From the NCBI RefSeq assembly GCF_003097495.1, contig NZ_QEOP01000001.1, forward strand, positions 1 through 64,000: 64,000 bases of DNA, in the 5' to 3' direction. Origin of the DNA: Amnibacterium flavum (lineage in GTDB: Bacteria > Actinomycetota > Actinomycetes > Actinomycetales > Microbacteriaceae). The position numbers and the translations under genes are program-made. Of this stretch, positions 18,232 to 26,818 are shown in pieces. Each line of letters starts with the position of its first letter. The stretch's first letter is position 1. Under the pieces are notes generated by a model that was not told the DNA's origin, made no database searches, and worked only from the letters and a program-made list of their open reading frames with translations.

Positions 18232-19326
18232 TTGATCTCCAAGCGCTCAGCGGGCCTCCTCGGCCTCGCCGTCGCCGGCGTCCTCGCACTCACCTCGTGC
18301 GCCGCCAACGAAGCAGCAGCACCCACCGACTCCGACGAGTCGGCCTCGACGCTCGAAGGCACGCTCAGCGGTGCCGGTGCGTCCAGCCAGGGCAGCGCCC
18401 AGGAGGCCTGGATCGCCGCGTTCCAGACCGCGAACACCGGCGTCACGATCAACTACGACCCCTCGGGTTCCGGTGCCGGCCGTGAGGCCTTCATCGCCGG
18501 CGGTGTCGCATGGGCCGGTAGCGACTCGGCGCTCAGCGACGACGAGCTCGGCGGTGAATTCGGTGCCTGCGCGCCCGACACCAAGGCGATCGACCTCCCC
18601 ACCTACATCTCGCCCATCGCCGTGATCTTCAACGTCGAGGGGGTCGACGAGCTCAACCTCGACGCCGCCACCCTCGCGTCGATCTTCAAGGGCACCATCA
18701 CCACCTGGAACGACCCGGCGATCGCCGCGCTGAACGAGGGTGCTTCGCTCCCGTCGACGCCGATCACCGCCGTCCACCGTTCGGACGACTCGGGCACCAC
18801 CAAGAACTTCGCCGACTACCTCAACAAGGTCGCTCCGGATGTCTGGGACGCCAAGCCTGCCGACGCGTTCCCGTACCAGACCGGTGAGGGCGCCCAGGGC
18901 ACCTCGGGTGTCGTCGACGCAGTGACCAACGGTGTCGGCACGATCGGTTACGCCGACGCGTCGAAGGCCGGAGACCTCGGCACCGCGAAGATCAAGGTCG
19001 GCGACGAGTTCGTCGCCTACACCCCCGAGGCCGCGGCCGCGGTCGTCGAGGAGTCGCCGCTCGTCGAGGGCCGCGAGGACAACGACATCGCGATCTCGCT
19101 CGACCGCACCACCACCGACCCGACGCACTACCCGCTGGTGCTCGTCAGCTACTCGATCGTCTGCTCTGAGTACGCCGATGCCGCTCAGGGTGAGCTCGTG
19201 AAGGCCTACATCGGCTACATCACGAGCGACGAGGGCCAGCAGGAGGCCGCAACCTCCGCCGGCGCCGCTCCGCTGTCGGCCGACCTGGCCGGCCGCGTCG
19301 CGACCGCGCTCGAAGCCGTCAAGTAA
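18232..19326 (+). CDS. pstS: Phosphate-binding lipoprotein PstS
   Basis: 364 residues. A lipoprotein signal with lipobox LTSC (residues ~20-23) anchors the protein outside the membrane, where it binds inorganic phosphate for the PstCAB importer. Phosphate-site segments include LSGAGASSQGSAQEAW, DPSGSGAGREAF, WAGSDSAL and HRSDDSGTTKNF. The TTG start (ISKRSAG) has AAGGGA seven bases upstream; earlier in-frame ATGs lack this and would precede the signal peptide. A long stem-loop separates it from pstC, which often leaves the binding protein more abundant than the permease. Confidence 0.96.
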   Translation: MISKRSAGLLGLAVAGVLALTSCAANEAAAPTDSDESASTLEGTLSGAGASSQGSAQEAWIAAFQTANTGVTINYDPSGSGAGREAFIAGGVAWAGSDSALSDDELGGEFGACAPDTKAIDLPTYISPIAVIFNVEGVDELNLDAATLASIFKGTITTWNDPAIAALNEGASLPSTPITAVHRSDDSGTTKNFADYLNKVAPDVWDAKPADAFPYQTGEGAQGTSGVVDAVTNGVGTIGYADASKAGDLGTAKIKVGDEFVAYTPEAAAAVVEESPLVEGREDNDIAISLDRTTTDPTHYPLVLVSYSIVCSEYADAAQGELVKAYIGYITSDEGQQEAATSAGAAPLSADLAGRVATALEAVK

Positions 19327-19330
19327 CACC

Positions 19331-19394
19331 TGACGGGTCGGGAGCCCGGACCGGTCGGAGATTCCTCCGCTCGGATCCGGCTCCCGGCCCGTCA
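19331..19394 (+). other. Intercistronic stem-loop between pstS and pstC
   Basis: TGACGGGTCGGGAGCC pairs with GGCTCCCGGCCCGTCA across a roughly 30-nt apical region. There is no T-tract, so it probably works as an mRNA-stabilising or partial attenuation structure within the operon. Confidence 0.6.
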
Positions 19395-19445
19395 CTTCTG
19401 CGCTCGACCTACCCCCGAACCCACCCCTACAGGAGAATGCGGAGC

Positions 19446-20393
19446 ATGACCGCTTCAGCAGCGCCTCAGCAGCGAATCAAGGCCAAGAAGCGCCCCGGCG
19501 ACCAGATCTTCTCCGGCTCCACCGTCTTCGCCGGCTCGCTGATCCTCGTGATCCTCGCGGCCGTCGCGATCTTCCTCATCGCCGAGAGCCTCCCGGCGTT
19601 CACCGCCTCGGCCGACGACATCGGCATCGAGGCCGGCAACTTCTGGACCTACGTCGGTCCGCTCGTCTTCGGCACCCTCTGGGCCGCCGCTCTCGCCCTC
19701 CTGATGGCTCTGCCCGTCGCGATCGGCATCGCCCTCTTCATCTCGCACTATGCGCCGCGTCGGGTCGCCTCCACGCTCGGCTACATCATCGATCTCCTCG
19801 CCGCCGTCCCCTCGGTGGTCTTCGGTCTCTGGGGCATCAAGGTGCTCGCGCCGCTCGTCCTGCCCGCCTACGACTGGCTGAACACGAACCTCGGCTGGTT
19901 CCCGCTGTTCTCGGGCCAGGTCTCGGGCACCGGCCGCACCATCCTCACCGTCGCCATCGTGCTCGCGGTCATGATCCTGCCGATCATCACCGCCATCTGC
20001 CGCGAGGTCTTCCTGCAGACGCCGCGACTGCACGAGGAGGCGGCTCTCGCCCTCGGCGCGACGCGCTGGGAGATGATCCAGACCGCGGTCCTCCCGTTCG
20101 GCCGTCCCGGCATCATCTCGGCCGCCATGCTCGGCCTCGGCCGCGCCCTCGGCGAGACGATGGCCGTCGCCATGGTCCTCTCCCCGAGCGTGATCGTCTC
20201 GTTCTTCCTGCTGACCTCGCAGAACCCCACCACCATCGCGGCGAACATCGCGCTGAACTTCCCCGAGGCGCATGACATCGGGATCAACGTGCTGCTGGCG
20301 ACCGGACTCGTCCTCTTCGTCATCACCTTCGCCGTCAACGCCGTTGCCCGCATCGTGATCAACCGCCGCAAGGCCTTCTCCGGAGCGAACTGA
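19446..20393 (+). CDS. pstC: Phosphate ABC transporter permease PstC
   Basis: 315 residues with six predicted membrane helices. The EAA-type cytoplasmic loop EEAALALGATRWEMIQTAVLP engages the PstB ATPase. Family motifs are FISHYAPRRVASTLGYIIDLLAAVPSVV (first part) and GRALGETMAVAMV. The ATG at 19446 (MTASAAPQQ) has AGGAG ten bases upstream; another ATG three codons earlier lies too close to that site. The stop overlaps the pstA ATG. Confidence 0.95.
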   Translation: MTASAAPQQRIKAKKRPGDQIFSGSTVFAGSLILVILAAVAIFLIAESLPAFTASADDIGIEAGNFWTYVGPLVFGTLWAAALALLMALPVAIGIALFISHYAPRRVASTLGYIIDLLAAVPSVVFGLWGIKVLAPLVLPAYDWLNTNLGWFPLFSGQVSGTGRTILTVAIVLAVMILPIITAICREVFLQTPRLHEEAALALGATRWEMIQTAVLPFGRPGIISAAMLGLGRALGETMAVAMVLSPSVIVSFFLLTSQNPTTIAANIALNFPEAHDIGINVLLATGLVLFVITFAVNAVARIVINRRKAFSGAN

Positions 20394-21469
20394 TGACGAC
20401 GATCACCGCCCCCGCATCCCTGACCAGCGGGCGACTGCCCCGCTACTCCGCGCTCGGCATCCTGCTCGCCTCGTGGGTCATCGTCGGCATCGTCTTCCTG
20501 CTCCTGATGATGTCGGGCGCCATGGGCGAGTTCAGCCTCGTCGGCACGATCTTCTTCGGCACGATCCTCTACGCGGTCGCGATCGGGGTGCTCTCGATGA
20601 TCGTCGAGGGATCGCGTCAGGCTCGCGACCGTCTGATGACCGCCCTGGTGCTGTCGGCGTTCATCCTCGCGCTGCTGCCGCTGATCTCTCTGCTCTGGAC
20701 GACCATTTCGGCCGGTCTCCCCCGCTTCGACATCACCTTCTTCTCCCAGTCGATGCGCAACGTCGTCGGCGACCAGCCGGGCGGCGCGCTGCACGCCATC
20801 GTCGGAACGCTCCTCGTCACCGGGGCCGCGACCATCATCTCCGTGCCGATCGGTCTGCTCACCGCCATCTACCTCGTCGAGTACGGACGCGGCCGACTCG
20901 CCCGGGCGATCACCTTCCTCATCGATGTGATGACCGGCATCCCGTCGATCGTGGCCGGTCTCTTCGCCTTCGCCCTGTTCGCCCTGCTCTTCGACTCCCC
21001 CGGCATCCGATTCGGCATCGGTGGTTCGGTCGCCCTGTCGGTTCTGATGATCCCGACCGTCGTCCGCTCCTGCGAGGAGATGCTGAAGCTCGTGCCGAAC
21101 GAGCTGCGCGAGGCGTCGTACGCGCTCGGTGTCCCCAAGTGGCTCACCATCTCCAAGGTCGTGCTGCCGACGTCGATCGCCGGCATCACGACGGGCATCA
21201 TGCTCGCCATCTCCCGCGTCATCGGTGAGACGGCTCCGCTGCTGATCATCGCCGGCTTCACCCAGAGCATGAACTACGACCTGTTCAAGGAGCGCATGAT
21301 GACGCTCCCCGTGTTCGTCTACACCCAGTACGCGAACCCGGGCAGCGACCCGCAGATCAACCTCGACCGCGCCTGGGCCGGTGCGCTCACCCTCATCCTG
21401 ATCGTCATGGTGCTGAACCTGCTCGCGCGTCTCATCGCGCGCGTGTTCGCCCCCAAGATCGCCCGCTGA
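20393..21469 (+). CDS. pstA: Phosphate ABC transporter permease PstA
   Basis: 358 residues with about eight hydrophobic segments; the last six form the binding-protein-dependent permease domain. The EAA loop is [39 protein letters not shown] and [12 protein letters not shown] are typical of PstA. It forms the membrane channel with PstC. The ATG overlaps the pstC stop by one base (TGATGA). Confidence 0.95.
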   Translation: MTTITAPASLTSGRLPRYSALGILLASWVIVGIVFLLLMMSGAMGEFSLVGTIFFGTILYAVAIGVLSMIVEGSRQARDRLMTALVLSAFILALLPLISLLWTTISAGLPRFDITFFSQSMRNVVGDQPGGALHAIVGTLLVTGAATIISVPIGLLTAIYLVEYGRGRLARAITFLIDVMTGIPSIVAGLFAFALFALLFDSPGIRFGIGGSVALSVLMIPTVVRSCEEMLKLVPNELREASYALGVPKWLTISKVVLPTSIAGITTGIMLAISRVIGETAPLLIIAGFTQSMNYDLFKERMMTLPVFVYTQYANPGSDPQINLDRAWAGALTLILIVMVLNLLARLIARVFAPKIAR

Positions 21470-21497
21470 CCCCAGTACTGAAACGAAGAGAGAACCC

Positions 21498-22277
21498 GTG
21501 TCGAAGCGAATCGTCGTCAACGACCTCAACGTCTACTACGGCAAGTTCAAGGCCGTCGAGGACGTCTCCCTCACCATCGAGCCGCGCACCGTCACCGCGT
21601 TCATCGGCCCGTCGGGCTGCGGCAAGTCGACCTTCCTGCGCACGCTCAACCGCATGCACGAGGTCATCCCCGGCGCCCACGTCGAGGGAGAGGTGCTGAT
21701 CGACGGCAACAACCTCTACGGCCCCGGCGTCGACCCGGTGCTCGTCCGACGCCAGGTCGGCATGGTCTTCCAGCGCCCGAACCCGTTCCCGACGATGAGC
21801 ATCCGCGACAACGTGCTCGCGGGCGTGAAGCTCAACAACCGTCGCATCAGCAAGACCGACGGCGACGACCTCGTCGAGAAGTCGCTGCGCGGGGCGAACC
21901 TCTGGAACGAGGTCAAGGACCGTCTGGCCCTTCCCGGTTCCGGCCTCTCGGGCGGTCAGCAGCAGCGCCTCTGCATCGCCCGCGCGATCGCCGTGCAGCC
22001 CGACGTGGTTCTGATGGACGAGCCGTGCTCCGCGCTCGACCCGATCTCGACCCTCGCCATCGAGGACCTCATCGAGGAGCTCAAGACCGAGTACACGATC
22101 GTCATCGTGACCCACAACATGCAGCAGGCCAGCCGCGTCTCGGACAAGACCGCGTTCTTCAACATCGCGGGCACCGGCAAGCCGGGCAAGCTGATCGAGT
22201 ACAACGAGACGTCGACGATGTTCTCGAACCCGAGCGTGCAGGCGACCGAGGACTACGTCTCCGGCAAGTTCGGCTGA
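21498..22277 (+). CDS. pstB: Phosphate ABC transporter ATPase PstB
   Basis: 259 residues. Walker A is [19 protein letters not shown], the signature is [16 protein letters not shown], Walker B is [13 protein letters not shown] and the H-loop is [13 protein letters not shown]. It couples ATP hydrolysis to phosphate import through PstCA. AGAGAG lies close before the GTG start. It is the last gene of pstSCAB and is followed by a strong terminator. Confidence 0.97.
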   Translation: MSKRIVVNDLNVYYGKFKAVEDVSLTIEPRTVTAFIGPSGCGKSTFLRTLNRMHEVIPGAHVEGEVLIDGNNLYGPGVDPVLVRRQVGMVFQRPNPFPTMSIRDNVLAGVKLNNRRISKTDGDDLVEKSLRGANLWNEVKDRLALPGSGLSGGQQQRLCIARAIAVQPDVVLMDEPCSALDPISTLAIEDLIEELKTEYTIVIVTHNMQQASRVSDKTAFFNIAGTGKPGKLIEYNETSTMFSNPSVQATEDYVSGKFG

Positions 22278-22300
22278 TCCGTCAACTCACCAGCGACAGA

Positions 22301-22332
22301 ACGAAGGGCCCCGCATCAGCGGGGCCCTTCGT
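22301..22332. terminator. Bidirectional terminator between pstB and the anti-sigma gene
   Basis: ACGAAGGGCCCCGC-ATCA-GCGGGGCCCTTCGT is a perfect 14-bp stem between convergent genes. Confidence 0.9.
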
Positions 22333-22363
22333 CGTCATGTGATTGCTAGGTGTCGCGTGCTCG

Positions 22364-23191
22364 TCAGGCGGATTCGAACACGATGGGGTCGGTCGTCGGC
22401 TGCTTCGATCCGCCGACCGGCTCGACCGTCAGCGCGACCCGGTCGTCGGCCTGGTAGTGGTCGAGGAGCATGTACTTCTCGTCGCTCTTCGGGTCCATGA
22501 CGGCGGCGCTGTGGGCGCCGTCCTCGCGGACGAACCAAGCCTGGTAGGTCTCGCCACTGGCGAGCTGGGGCGAATCGCTCAGAACGACGGCGGAGAGTTC
22601 GAGGTCGGCCGAGGCGAGGAGCGATGCAGTCGTTCCGTCGGGGAGGGCCACGGTGGAACGTGTGACATCGTCGGAGCCGATCAGGCTCGCGAGCTGCTCG
22701 GCCTGGGTCGACGACTGCGTCCCACCGGTGATGAAGTCGCCTGCGACGATGCCCCCGGCGAAGAGGGCGACCGCAGCGGCAACCGCGAGGATGCTCGAGA
22801 CGAGACGACGGCGCAGCGGACGGACACGGCGTGAGCGAACCAGGTGCTGGCCCGAACCGATTGCAGTCGGTACGACGGGTGCGGCCTGCGCTGCAGGCTC
22901 GGGCTCGACCGAGGTGACGACGGCGTGGATGTCGGTCGCAGGGGTCGCTGCCGGGATCTGCGGGGTCGAGTCGAGCCGAGCGAACAGCGACGCCTTGAGC
23001 CGTGCGGGCGGTGCGACCGGAGTGGTCGCGCCGGCGAGCAGCGCGGCGGTGTCGGTGAAACCGGCCACCTCGGCGCGCAGGTCCTCGGAGTCGCGGAGGC
23101 GGCGCTCGAAAGCGTCCCGCTCCGCTCCCTCGAGAGCGTCGAGGGAATATGCCCCGCTCGCGGAGTCATCGAGCTGGTGTCGATCGGTCAT
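22364..23191 (-). CDS. RskA-family anti-sigma factor
   Basis: 275 residues. The N-terminal cytosolic part (residues ~1-75) contains the sigma-binding zone typified by GAYSLDALEGAERDAFE. One membrane helix lies at residues ~130-152 (SSILAVAAAVALFAGGIVAG). The extracytoplasmic RskA domain (residues ~165-275) contains ETYQAWFVREDG and LTVEPVGGSKQPT. It sequesters the partner ECF sigma factor until released, by regulated proteolysis in known cases. The ATG overlaps the sigma-factor stop by 4 nt. Confidence 0.92.
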   Translation of the reverse strand: MTDRHQLDDSASGAYSLDALEGAERDAFERRLRDSEDLRAEVAGFTDTAALLAGATTPVAPPARLKASLFARLDSTPQIPAATPATDIHAVVTSVEPEPAAQAAPVVPTAIGSGQHLVRSRRVRPLRRRLVSSILAVAAAVALFAGGIVAGDFITGGTQSSTQAEQLASLIGSDDVTRSTVALPDGTTASLLASADLELSAVVLSDSPQLASGETYQAWFVREDGAHSAAVMDPKSDEKYMLLDHYQADDRVALTVEPVGGSKQPTTDPIVFESA

Positions 23192-23784
23192 GCTGTCACC
23201 CCCATGGCGTCGCGCAGACGGATCATCCCGTCGCGCAGGCGGGTCTTGACGGTGCCGATCGGGATCTGCAGGATGCCGGCCACCTCGCTGTGCGAGTAGC
23301 CCTCGTAGTAGGCGAGGGAGATCGCTTGACGCTGCAACTCTGTCAACTGCTGCATGGCTGCTTTCACCCTCTCGTTCTCGATGCTGATCTCGACGTTCTC
23401 GGCTACCTGATCGAACTCGCGCTCATAGTCGCGCATCCCGATCTTCAGGTCGCGGTCGCGGCCCGACTGCGACGAGCGGATGCGGTCGACGGCCCGGCGG
23501 TGCGACATCGTGAAGATCCACGTCATCGCGGAGCCCTTGCTGGGCGCGTACTTGGCCGCCGTCTGCCAGATCTCGAGGAAGATCTCCTGGGTCACTTCCT
23601 CCGATTGCGCCTCGTCGATGAGGAGCCGGCGCACGAGTCCGAAGACACGCGGGGCGATCTGGTCGTACAGCTCGGAGAACGCCGCCTTGTCGCCTGCAGC
23701 GACCATCGCGAGGAGGTCCTCCTTCGATGCGATCGCATCGGCGGCGGATCCCCCTTCTTCGCGTTCAGTCACAATGACAAGCAT
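23188..23784 (-). CDS. sigK: ECF sigma factor, SigK type
   Basis: 198 residues. Region 2 spans residues ~30-100 (FSELYDQIAPRVFGLVRRLL, then EVTQEIFLEIWQ and MSHRRAVDRIRS). Region 4 spans residues ~135-190 (LTELQRQAISLAYYEGYSHS, then IPIGTVKTRLRDG). It recruits RNA polymerase to envelope or redox stress promoters and is held by the RskA-like partner encoded next. The start MLVIVTERE is chosen because AAGGA lies seven bases upstream; the frame is open further upstream but of low coding quality. Confidence 0.92.
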   Translation of the reverse strand: MLVIVTEREEGGSAADAIASKEDLLAMVAAGDKAAFSELYDQIAPRVFGLVRRLLIDEAQSEEVTQEIFLEIWQTAAKYAPSKGSAMTWIFTMSHRRAVDRIRSSQSGRDRDLKIGMRDYEREFDQVAENVEISIENERVKAAMQQLTELQRQAISLAYYEGYSHSEVAGILQIPIGTVKTRLRDGMIRLRDAMGVTA

Positions 23785-24152
23785 TCCAGCATCCTTAGCT
23801 TCAGAGAACCCGACATGCACGCATGTCCATACCGGGTATTTGTCGCAAGCTCCCGACCGGGTAGGTCGCAACGCACCTGGGATGGCTGGAGAGCCTGCGC
23901 CGTAACGCGTCCTCCCCAGCCGGAAGCAACAGGGGTTCGGCACTGTCGCCCGATCGGATTGCCCTGAGTTCGGGGTACGACCGATGTGGTCCTCTTCGAG
24001 GACAGAGCCCGCAGGATCCGGGTGCGCAGAAACCCGTTTCGATGAGGGGGGCACCGGACCGCAGTTAACGCCTCTCGGCGCGAGGCCGCTCGTAGCGGCG
24101 AATAATGGAGCCCGGGGTTACTGCGGCCCGGCATGGTCCCAAAGGACCTCCG
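23785..24152 (-). other. Leader region of the sigma factor gene
   Basis: No gene is supported here. On the minus strand a CCATCC (23885-23880) lies roughly 18 nt before CCCGGTCGG. This loosely resembles an ECF-type -35/-10 pair and could reflect autoregulation of the sigma factor, but the -10 match is weak. Confidence 0.3.
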
Positions 24153-24782
24153 TCAGTCTAAGCCTCCGCTGCGCCACAGCTTTGAGGACGCACTCAGGTC
24201 CGCGGCGATCTCGGAGAGTCGGAGAGCACGCCGGGTGAGTTCGGTGGATCGCTCGGGTTCGGAGTTGTCGAGGTCGTCGGCCACGCTCGTGCATCCCGCC
24301 GCGCTGACACGGCAGAAGGCGGCGGCACGGTCGAGAGCGATGGCGAGGTCGCCGGTGAAGACTCCTCGGAGGATGTCGTCGGCGAGCGCGAGGATCTCGT
24401 CGGGACCGGCAGGGTCGGGCGCTCCGGCGACGACGGGGTCGATCGTGCGGGAGACCTCGATGCCGCGCTGGAAGTAGAGACTGCCTCCCGCGGAGTCCGC
24501 GCGGATCATGGTGCGGAGGAGGTAGATGCGCCACAGCGTGCCGGGCAGGCTGCGAGCGGTGGCCCGCGACCAGAGTTCGGCGATGGCGTCGATGCCGTTC
24601 TCGTCGGCGAACGCGATGAGACGCTCGACGACCTCGGGATCGGGTTGGGCGCGCACACGGGAGAGCAGCGCGTTCGCGGTCTCGTGGGCGACGCGGCTGA
24701 TGGCTGCCGGATCTTCCCCGCCTTGGAAGCTCTCGAACTGGTAGCCGGCGAACTTGACGGGACGAAGGGGCCGGTCGGTCAT
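24153..24782 (-). CDS. Conserved actinobacterial protein of unknown function
   Basis: 209 residues, mostly helical and soluble. The N-terminus (PVKFAGYQFESFQGGEDPA) and the central WSRATARSLPGTLWRIYLLR stretch look like conserved family features. A cysteine pair-like segment, AFCRVSAAGCTSV, lies near residue 165. No membrane helices or catalytic motif are recognised. It is a single gene upstream of the sigma factor on the same strand, 368 nt away. It may be lineage-restricted; no function is proposed. Confidence 0.85.
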   Translation of the reverse strand: MTDRPLRPVKFAGYQFESFQGGEDPAAISRVAHETANALLSRVRAQPDPEVVERLIAFADENGIDAIAELWSRATARSLPGTLWRIYLLRTMIRADSAGGSLYFQRGIEVSRTIDPVVAGAPDPAGPDEILALADDILRGVFTGDLAIALDRAAAFCRVSAAGCTSVADDLDNSEPERSTELTRRALRLSEIAADLSASSKLWRSGGLD

Positions 24783-24872
24783 CCTTCAAGGCTAGCCTCG
24801 GCCGGACGGGGTCAGGCGGCCAAGGAAAGCGCTCGGGGCGAACACCCCGGAACCGCCCAATAAGGTCGTCGG

Positions 24873-25034
24873 ATGCCTCTCCTCATCGTGCTGCTCATCA
24901 TCTGGGTGGTCCTCGCCGTTCTCGGCGTGGTCATCAGCGCCGTGAAGTGGCTCCTGTGGGTGGCGATCATCCTCATCGTCGTCACCCTGGTCGTGGGCGC
25001 CCTGCTCCGCTTCGCGCGAGGGCGCCGATCGTGA
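24873..25034 (+). CDS. 53-residue membrane micro-protein
   Basis: Two hydrophobic helices (residues ~2-23 and ~26-45) are separated by a single lysine, and a basic RFARGRRS tail follows, which should stay cytosolic. The ATG follows TAAGGT by 6 nt with no Shine-Dalgarno sequence, the leaderless layout found elsewhere here. The stop overlaps the next start (GTGA). Function unknown; phage-shock-like or envelope-stress micro-proteins look similar. Confidence 0.7.
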   Translation: MPLLIVLLIIWVVLAVLGVVISAVKWLLWVAIILIVVTLVVGALLRFARGRRS

Positions 25035-25195
25035 ACGCCCTCCTGATCGTGATCGCCGCCATCGCGGTGGCGCTCTTCATCATCGGAGGCCTCGGCGAAT
25101 CGCTCCAGCTCCTCTGGGTCATCGCGAGCGTCCTGCTCGTCGTGACCCTCGTGGTCTTCCTGTCGCGCATCATCGCGGGCCGCCGGGACACCTGA
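25031..25195 (+). CDS. 54-residue membrane micro-protein, coupled to the preceding one
   Basis: Two helices (residues ~3-20 and ~25-46) flank a short GLGESLQ turn, and the tail SRIIAGRRDT is basic. Its GTG start overlaps the stop of the preceding micro-protein by 4 nt. The pair share size and topology and may form a hetero-oligomer. Function unknown. Confidence 0.65.
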   Translation: MNALLIVIAAIAVALFIIGGLGESLQLLWVIASVLLVVTLVVFLSRIIAGRRDT

Positions 25196-25574
25196 GGCGT
25201 CAGGCGCGACTGCGGAACAGTTGCCCTAGACAAGAAAGATCTCGACATCTCGGGGATCATGCCCGCCACAGATGGCTCCGTAGCCGGCTGGTAACAGCGA
25301 GGCCGCACCGTCAGGTCTCGGGCACCCGATCAATACGGGTGAAGCTTCGGATAGGGATCCTTGTCCAGTAACAAGTCATGACCGCTACACGATCAAGGAA
25401 CTGGATCGAGGCGATGTTCGCTACCGGAGGGCGATAGGACTCGTTCTCGACCTATTCCGGAGTGGCTTCGTACTCGGGCGAGGTGCAGGCGTCCTTCTCC
25501 CCGGGTCAAGGGAGGCTCTCCGGGTCATGGGAGGGCCGTTCGACGGTCGTACGGCTTCCGCGAGAGGAGCAACG
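25196..25574 (+). other. Non-coding leader or decayed region before a short peptide gene
   Basis: No convincing long gene is seen. The frame of the peptide gene below stays open upstream to 25284 but has no good start apart from an ATG at 25527. GC content drops visibly compared with the flanks. It may be a long 5' leader, an sRNA, or the left edge of an acquired segment. Confidence 0.35.
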
Positions 25575-25655
25575 ATGGGACAACAAACCCCGCCACCGAA
25601 GCCGCCTTCAACCCCTGGACCGGGGCAACCCAACCCTCTAGGTAAACCCCACTGA
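25575..25655 (+). CDS. 26-residue Pro-rich peptide with a strong ribosome-binding site
   Basis: The frame encodes 26 residues beginning MGQQTPPPKPP and ending PNPLGKPH; about 40% are proline. AGAGGAG sits six bases before the ATG and a 16-bp perfect terminator hairpin follows the stop by 11 nt, so the tiny frame looks like a complete expression unit. It is soluble, basic and has no Cys or signal peptide. It could be a translated small protein, a leader peptide, or the tail of a decayed gene, since the frame is open upstream. Confidence 0.5.
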   Translation: MGQQTPPPKPPSTPGPGQPNPLGKPH

Positions 25656-25666
25656 GGTCCTAACGA

Positions 25667-25702
25667 GAGCCCCGGCTCCTACTTTGGTAGGAGCCGGGGC
25701 TC
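25667..25702. terminator. Bidirectional terminator
   Basis: GAGCCCCGGCTCCTAC-TTTG-GTAGGAGCCGGGGCTC is a perfect 16-bp stem. It can end both the peptide transcript (+) and the peptidase gene (-). Confidence 0.9.
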
Positions 25703-25728
25703 CTCGTCACTGAGGGCGATTCTCAGGA

Positions 25729-26514
25729 CTAGCTCGACGACATCCCCTGCATGATGAGGTACTCCTGTCCGGACAGGTGGAAGTCCTGCAGAGCGTTTCC
25801 GCCGTTGGCCGCGGTGATGTACTTGTCAGCCATCGTCTGGGTGGGGGTGTCGGCCCCAAGCTCCCGGAAGAACCGGGCGGTGCCGATCTCGGACGGGGTG
25901 ACAATGGCGCGGGTGCCGTGCTTTGCGTGACCAGGCTGATCAAAAATGACCTTGAATGCAACGACCATTGTGGTTACTCCTTGCGGTGTTGTGGGTGGTG
26001 TGTAGGCATCGCCGTTGTACTGCCAATGCCACGGCTCGTTAGAGAAGGTCTGCGTGAAGCCGTAGGTGCTCGCGTTCGCGACCAGCCAGGGATACTGCCT
26101 GTTCCAGATGTCGACCGCGGTTCCCCACCCGTGGCTCGATTGGCCTAGCGGAGCGATGCCGACGGGACCCTCTGGATTATCGATGAGGTTTTGTTGCATG
26201 GCGAGATCGCGGTAGCCACCGTCTGGCGAGGTCACCACCATGGTGACTCCGGTCGAGGAGGCACACGCCGCGACCATCGCCAACCAGGCTGCCGCGGTGT
26301 TAATGTCCAGCGGCACTGAGCCACTACTTCCCGGCACCATCGTCAGCTGGTTCGCCGGGACCTGCCCATTGGTGGAGGCGATGGCTTTGGGAGCAGGTCC
26401 CGCGACCGCTGCTATCGTCGCTGCGATGAACGCTGCGGCCGAAGCGGCAAGCACTTGTCGGCGGGACCAGCCTTGGTCAGGTGTGGTTTCACTGTCCGTA
26501 TCGGTCACATTCAC
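25729..26514 (-). CDS. Exported VanY-like D-Ala-D-Ala carboxypeptidase (M15), probable Tat substrate
   Basis: 261 residues from the preferred GTG start (VNVTDTDSE); another GTG lies two codons downstream, and neither has a clear Shine-Dalgarno sequence. Twin arginines in WSRRQVLAASAAAF begin a signal peptide that ends near AIAS, suggesting folded export by Tat. The M15/VanY zinc-site motifs are SSHGWGTAVDIW and EPWHWQYNG, with the upstream SPDGGYRDLAMQQ. Such enzymes trim D-Ala from peptidoglycan stems and also occur as phage endolysins. The last ~85 residues after WHWQY (MVVAFKVIFDQPGHAKHG and onward) form an extra domain I do not recognise. It lies in the lower-GC accessory segment. Confidence 0.8.
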   Translation of the reverse strand: MNVTDTDSETTPDQGWSRRQVLAASAAAFIAATIAAVAGPAPKAIASTNGQVPANQLTMVPGSSGSVPLDINTAAAWLAMVAACASSTGVTMVVTSPDGGYRDLAMQQNLIDNPEGPVGIAPLGQSSHGWGTAVDIWNRQYPWLVANASTYGFTQTFSNEPWHWQYNGDAYTPPTTPQGVTTMVVAFKVIFDQPGHAKHGTRAIVTPSEIGTARFFRELGADTPTQTMADKYITAANGGNALQDFHLSGQEYLIMQGMSSS

Positions 26515-26818
26515 AGACTGTCTTAGGGTGAGATTTTCGATCAGTCGGCTCTTCGGAGGACCAATGGGGGACGCAGGCAGACGCTCCCTCGTACAGTTGT
26601 GACGAGCCGGGCGCACCGCATCAGCTTGGGAGAGCCGACCAGACGTGGTCCCGCTGCCCACCGAAAACCGACGCCTCATCACGCGCCGACCCAGGTGCGG
26701 GCGCCCGGTGCTCTGCGGATGGTCGAGGCCAAAAACTGGGGTCTTGTGTGCGGCGGCGAGATGGTCCACAGTATCGACCCCAGCGTCCAATAGACGTTCC
26801 TCACCCAAGGAGAAACCC
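26515..26818. other. Intergenic region between divergent accessory genes
   Basis: No supported gene. A 12-residue ATG frame at 26564 with GGAGG in front is too short to call. Promoters for the peptidase (-) and the secreted protein (+) must lie here, but no consensus pair stands out. Confidence 0.4.

Noticed and set aside
19868-21529. 553-residue open frame antisense to pstC/pstA
   Set aside because: Charged low-complexity composition typical of a GC-skew shadow; the opposite strand has clear permease motifs.
25284-25574. N-terminal extension of the Pro-rich peptide into a ~120-residue protein
   Set aside because: The frame is open, but no ATG, GTG or TTG with a ribosome-binding site exists before 25527, and the ATG at 25527 has a poorly spaced site.
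26564-26602. 12-residue peptide gene with GGAGG upstream
   Set aside because: Too short to distinguish from chance, with no terminator or conserved feature nearby.
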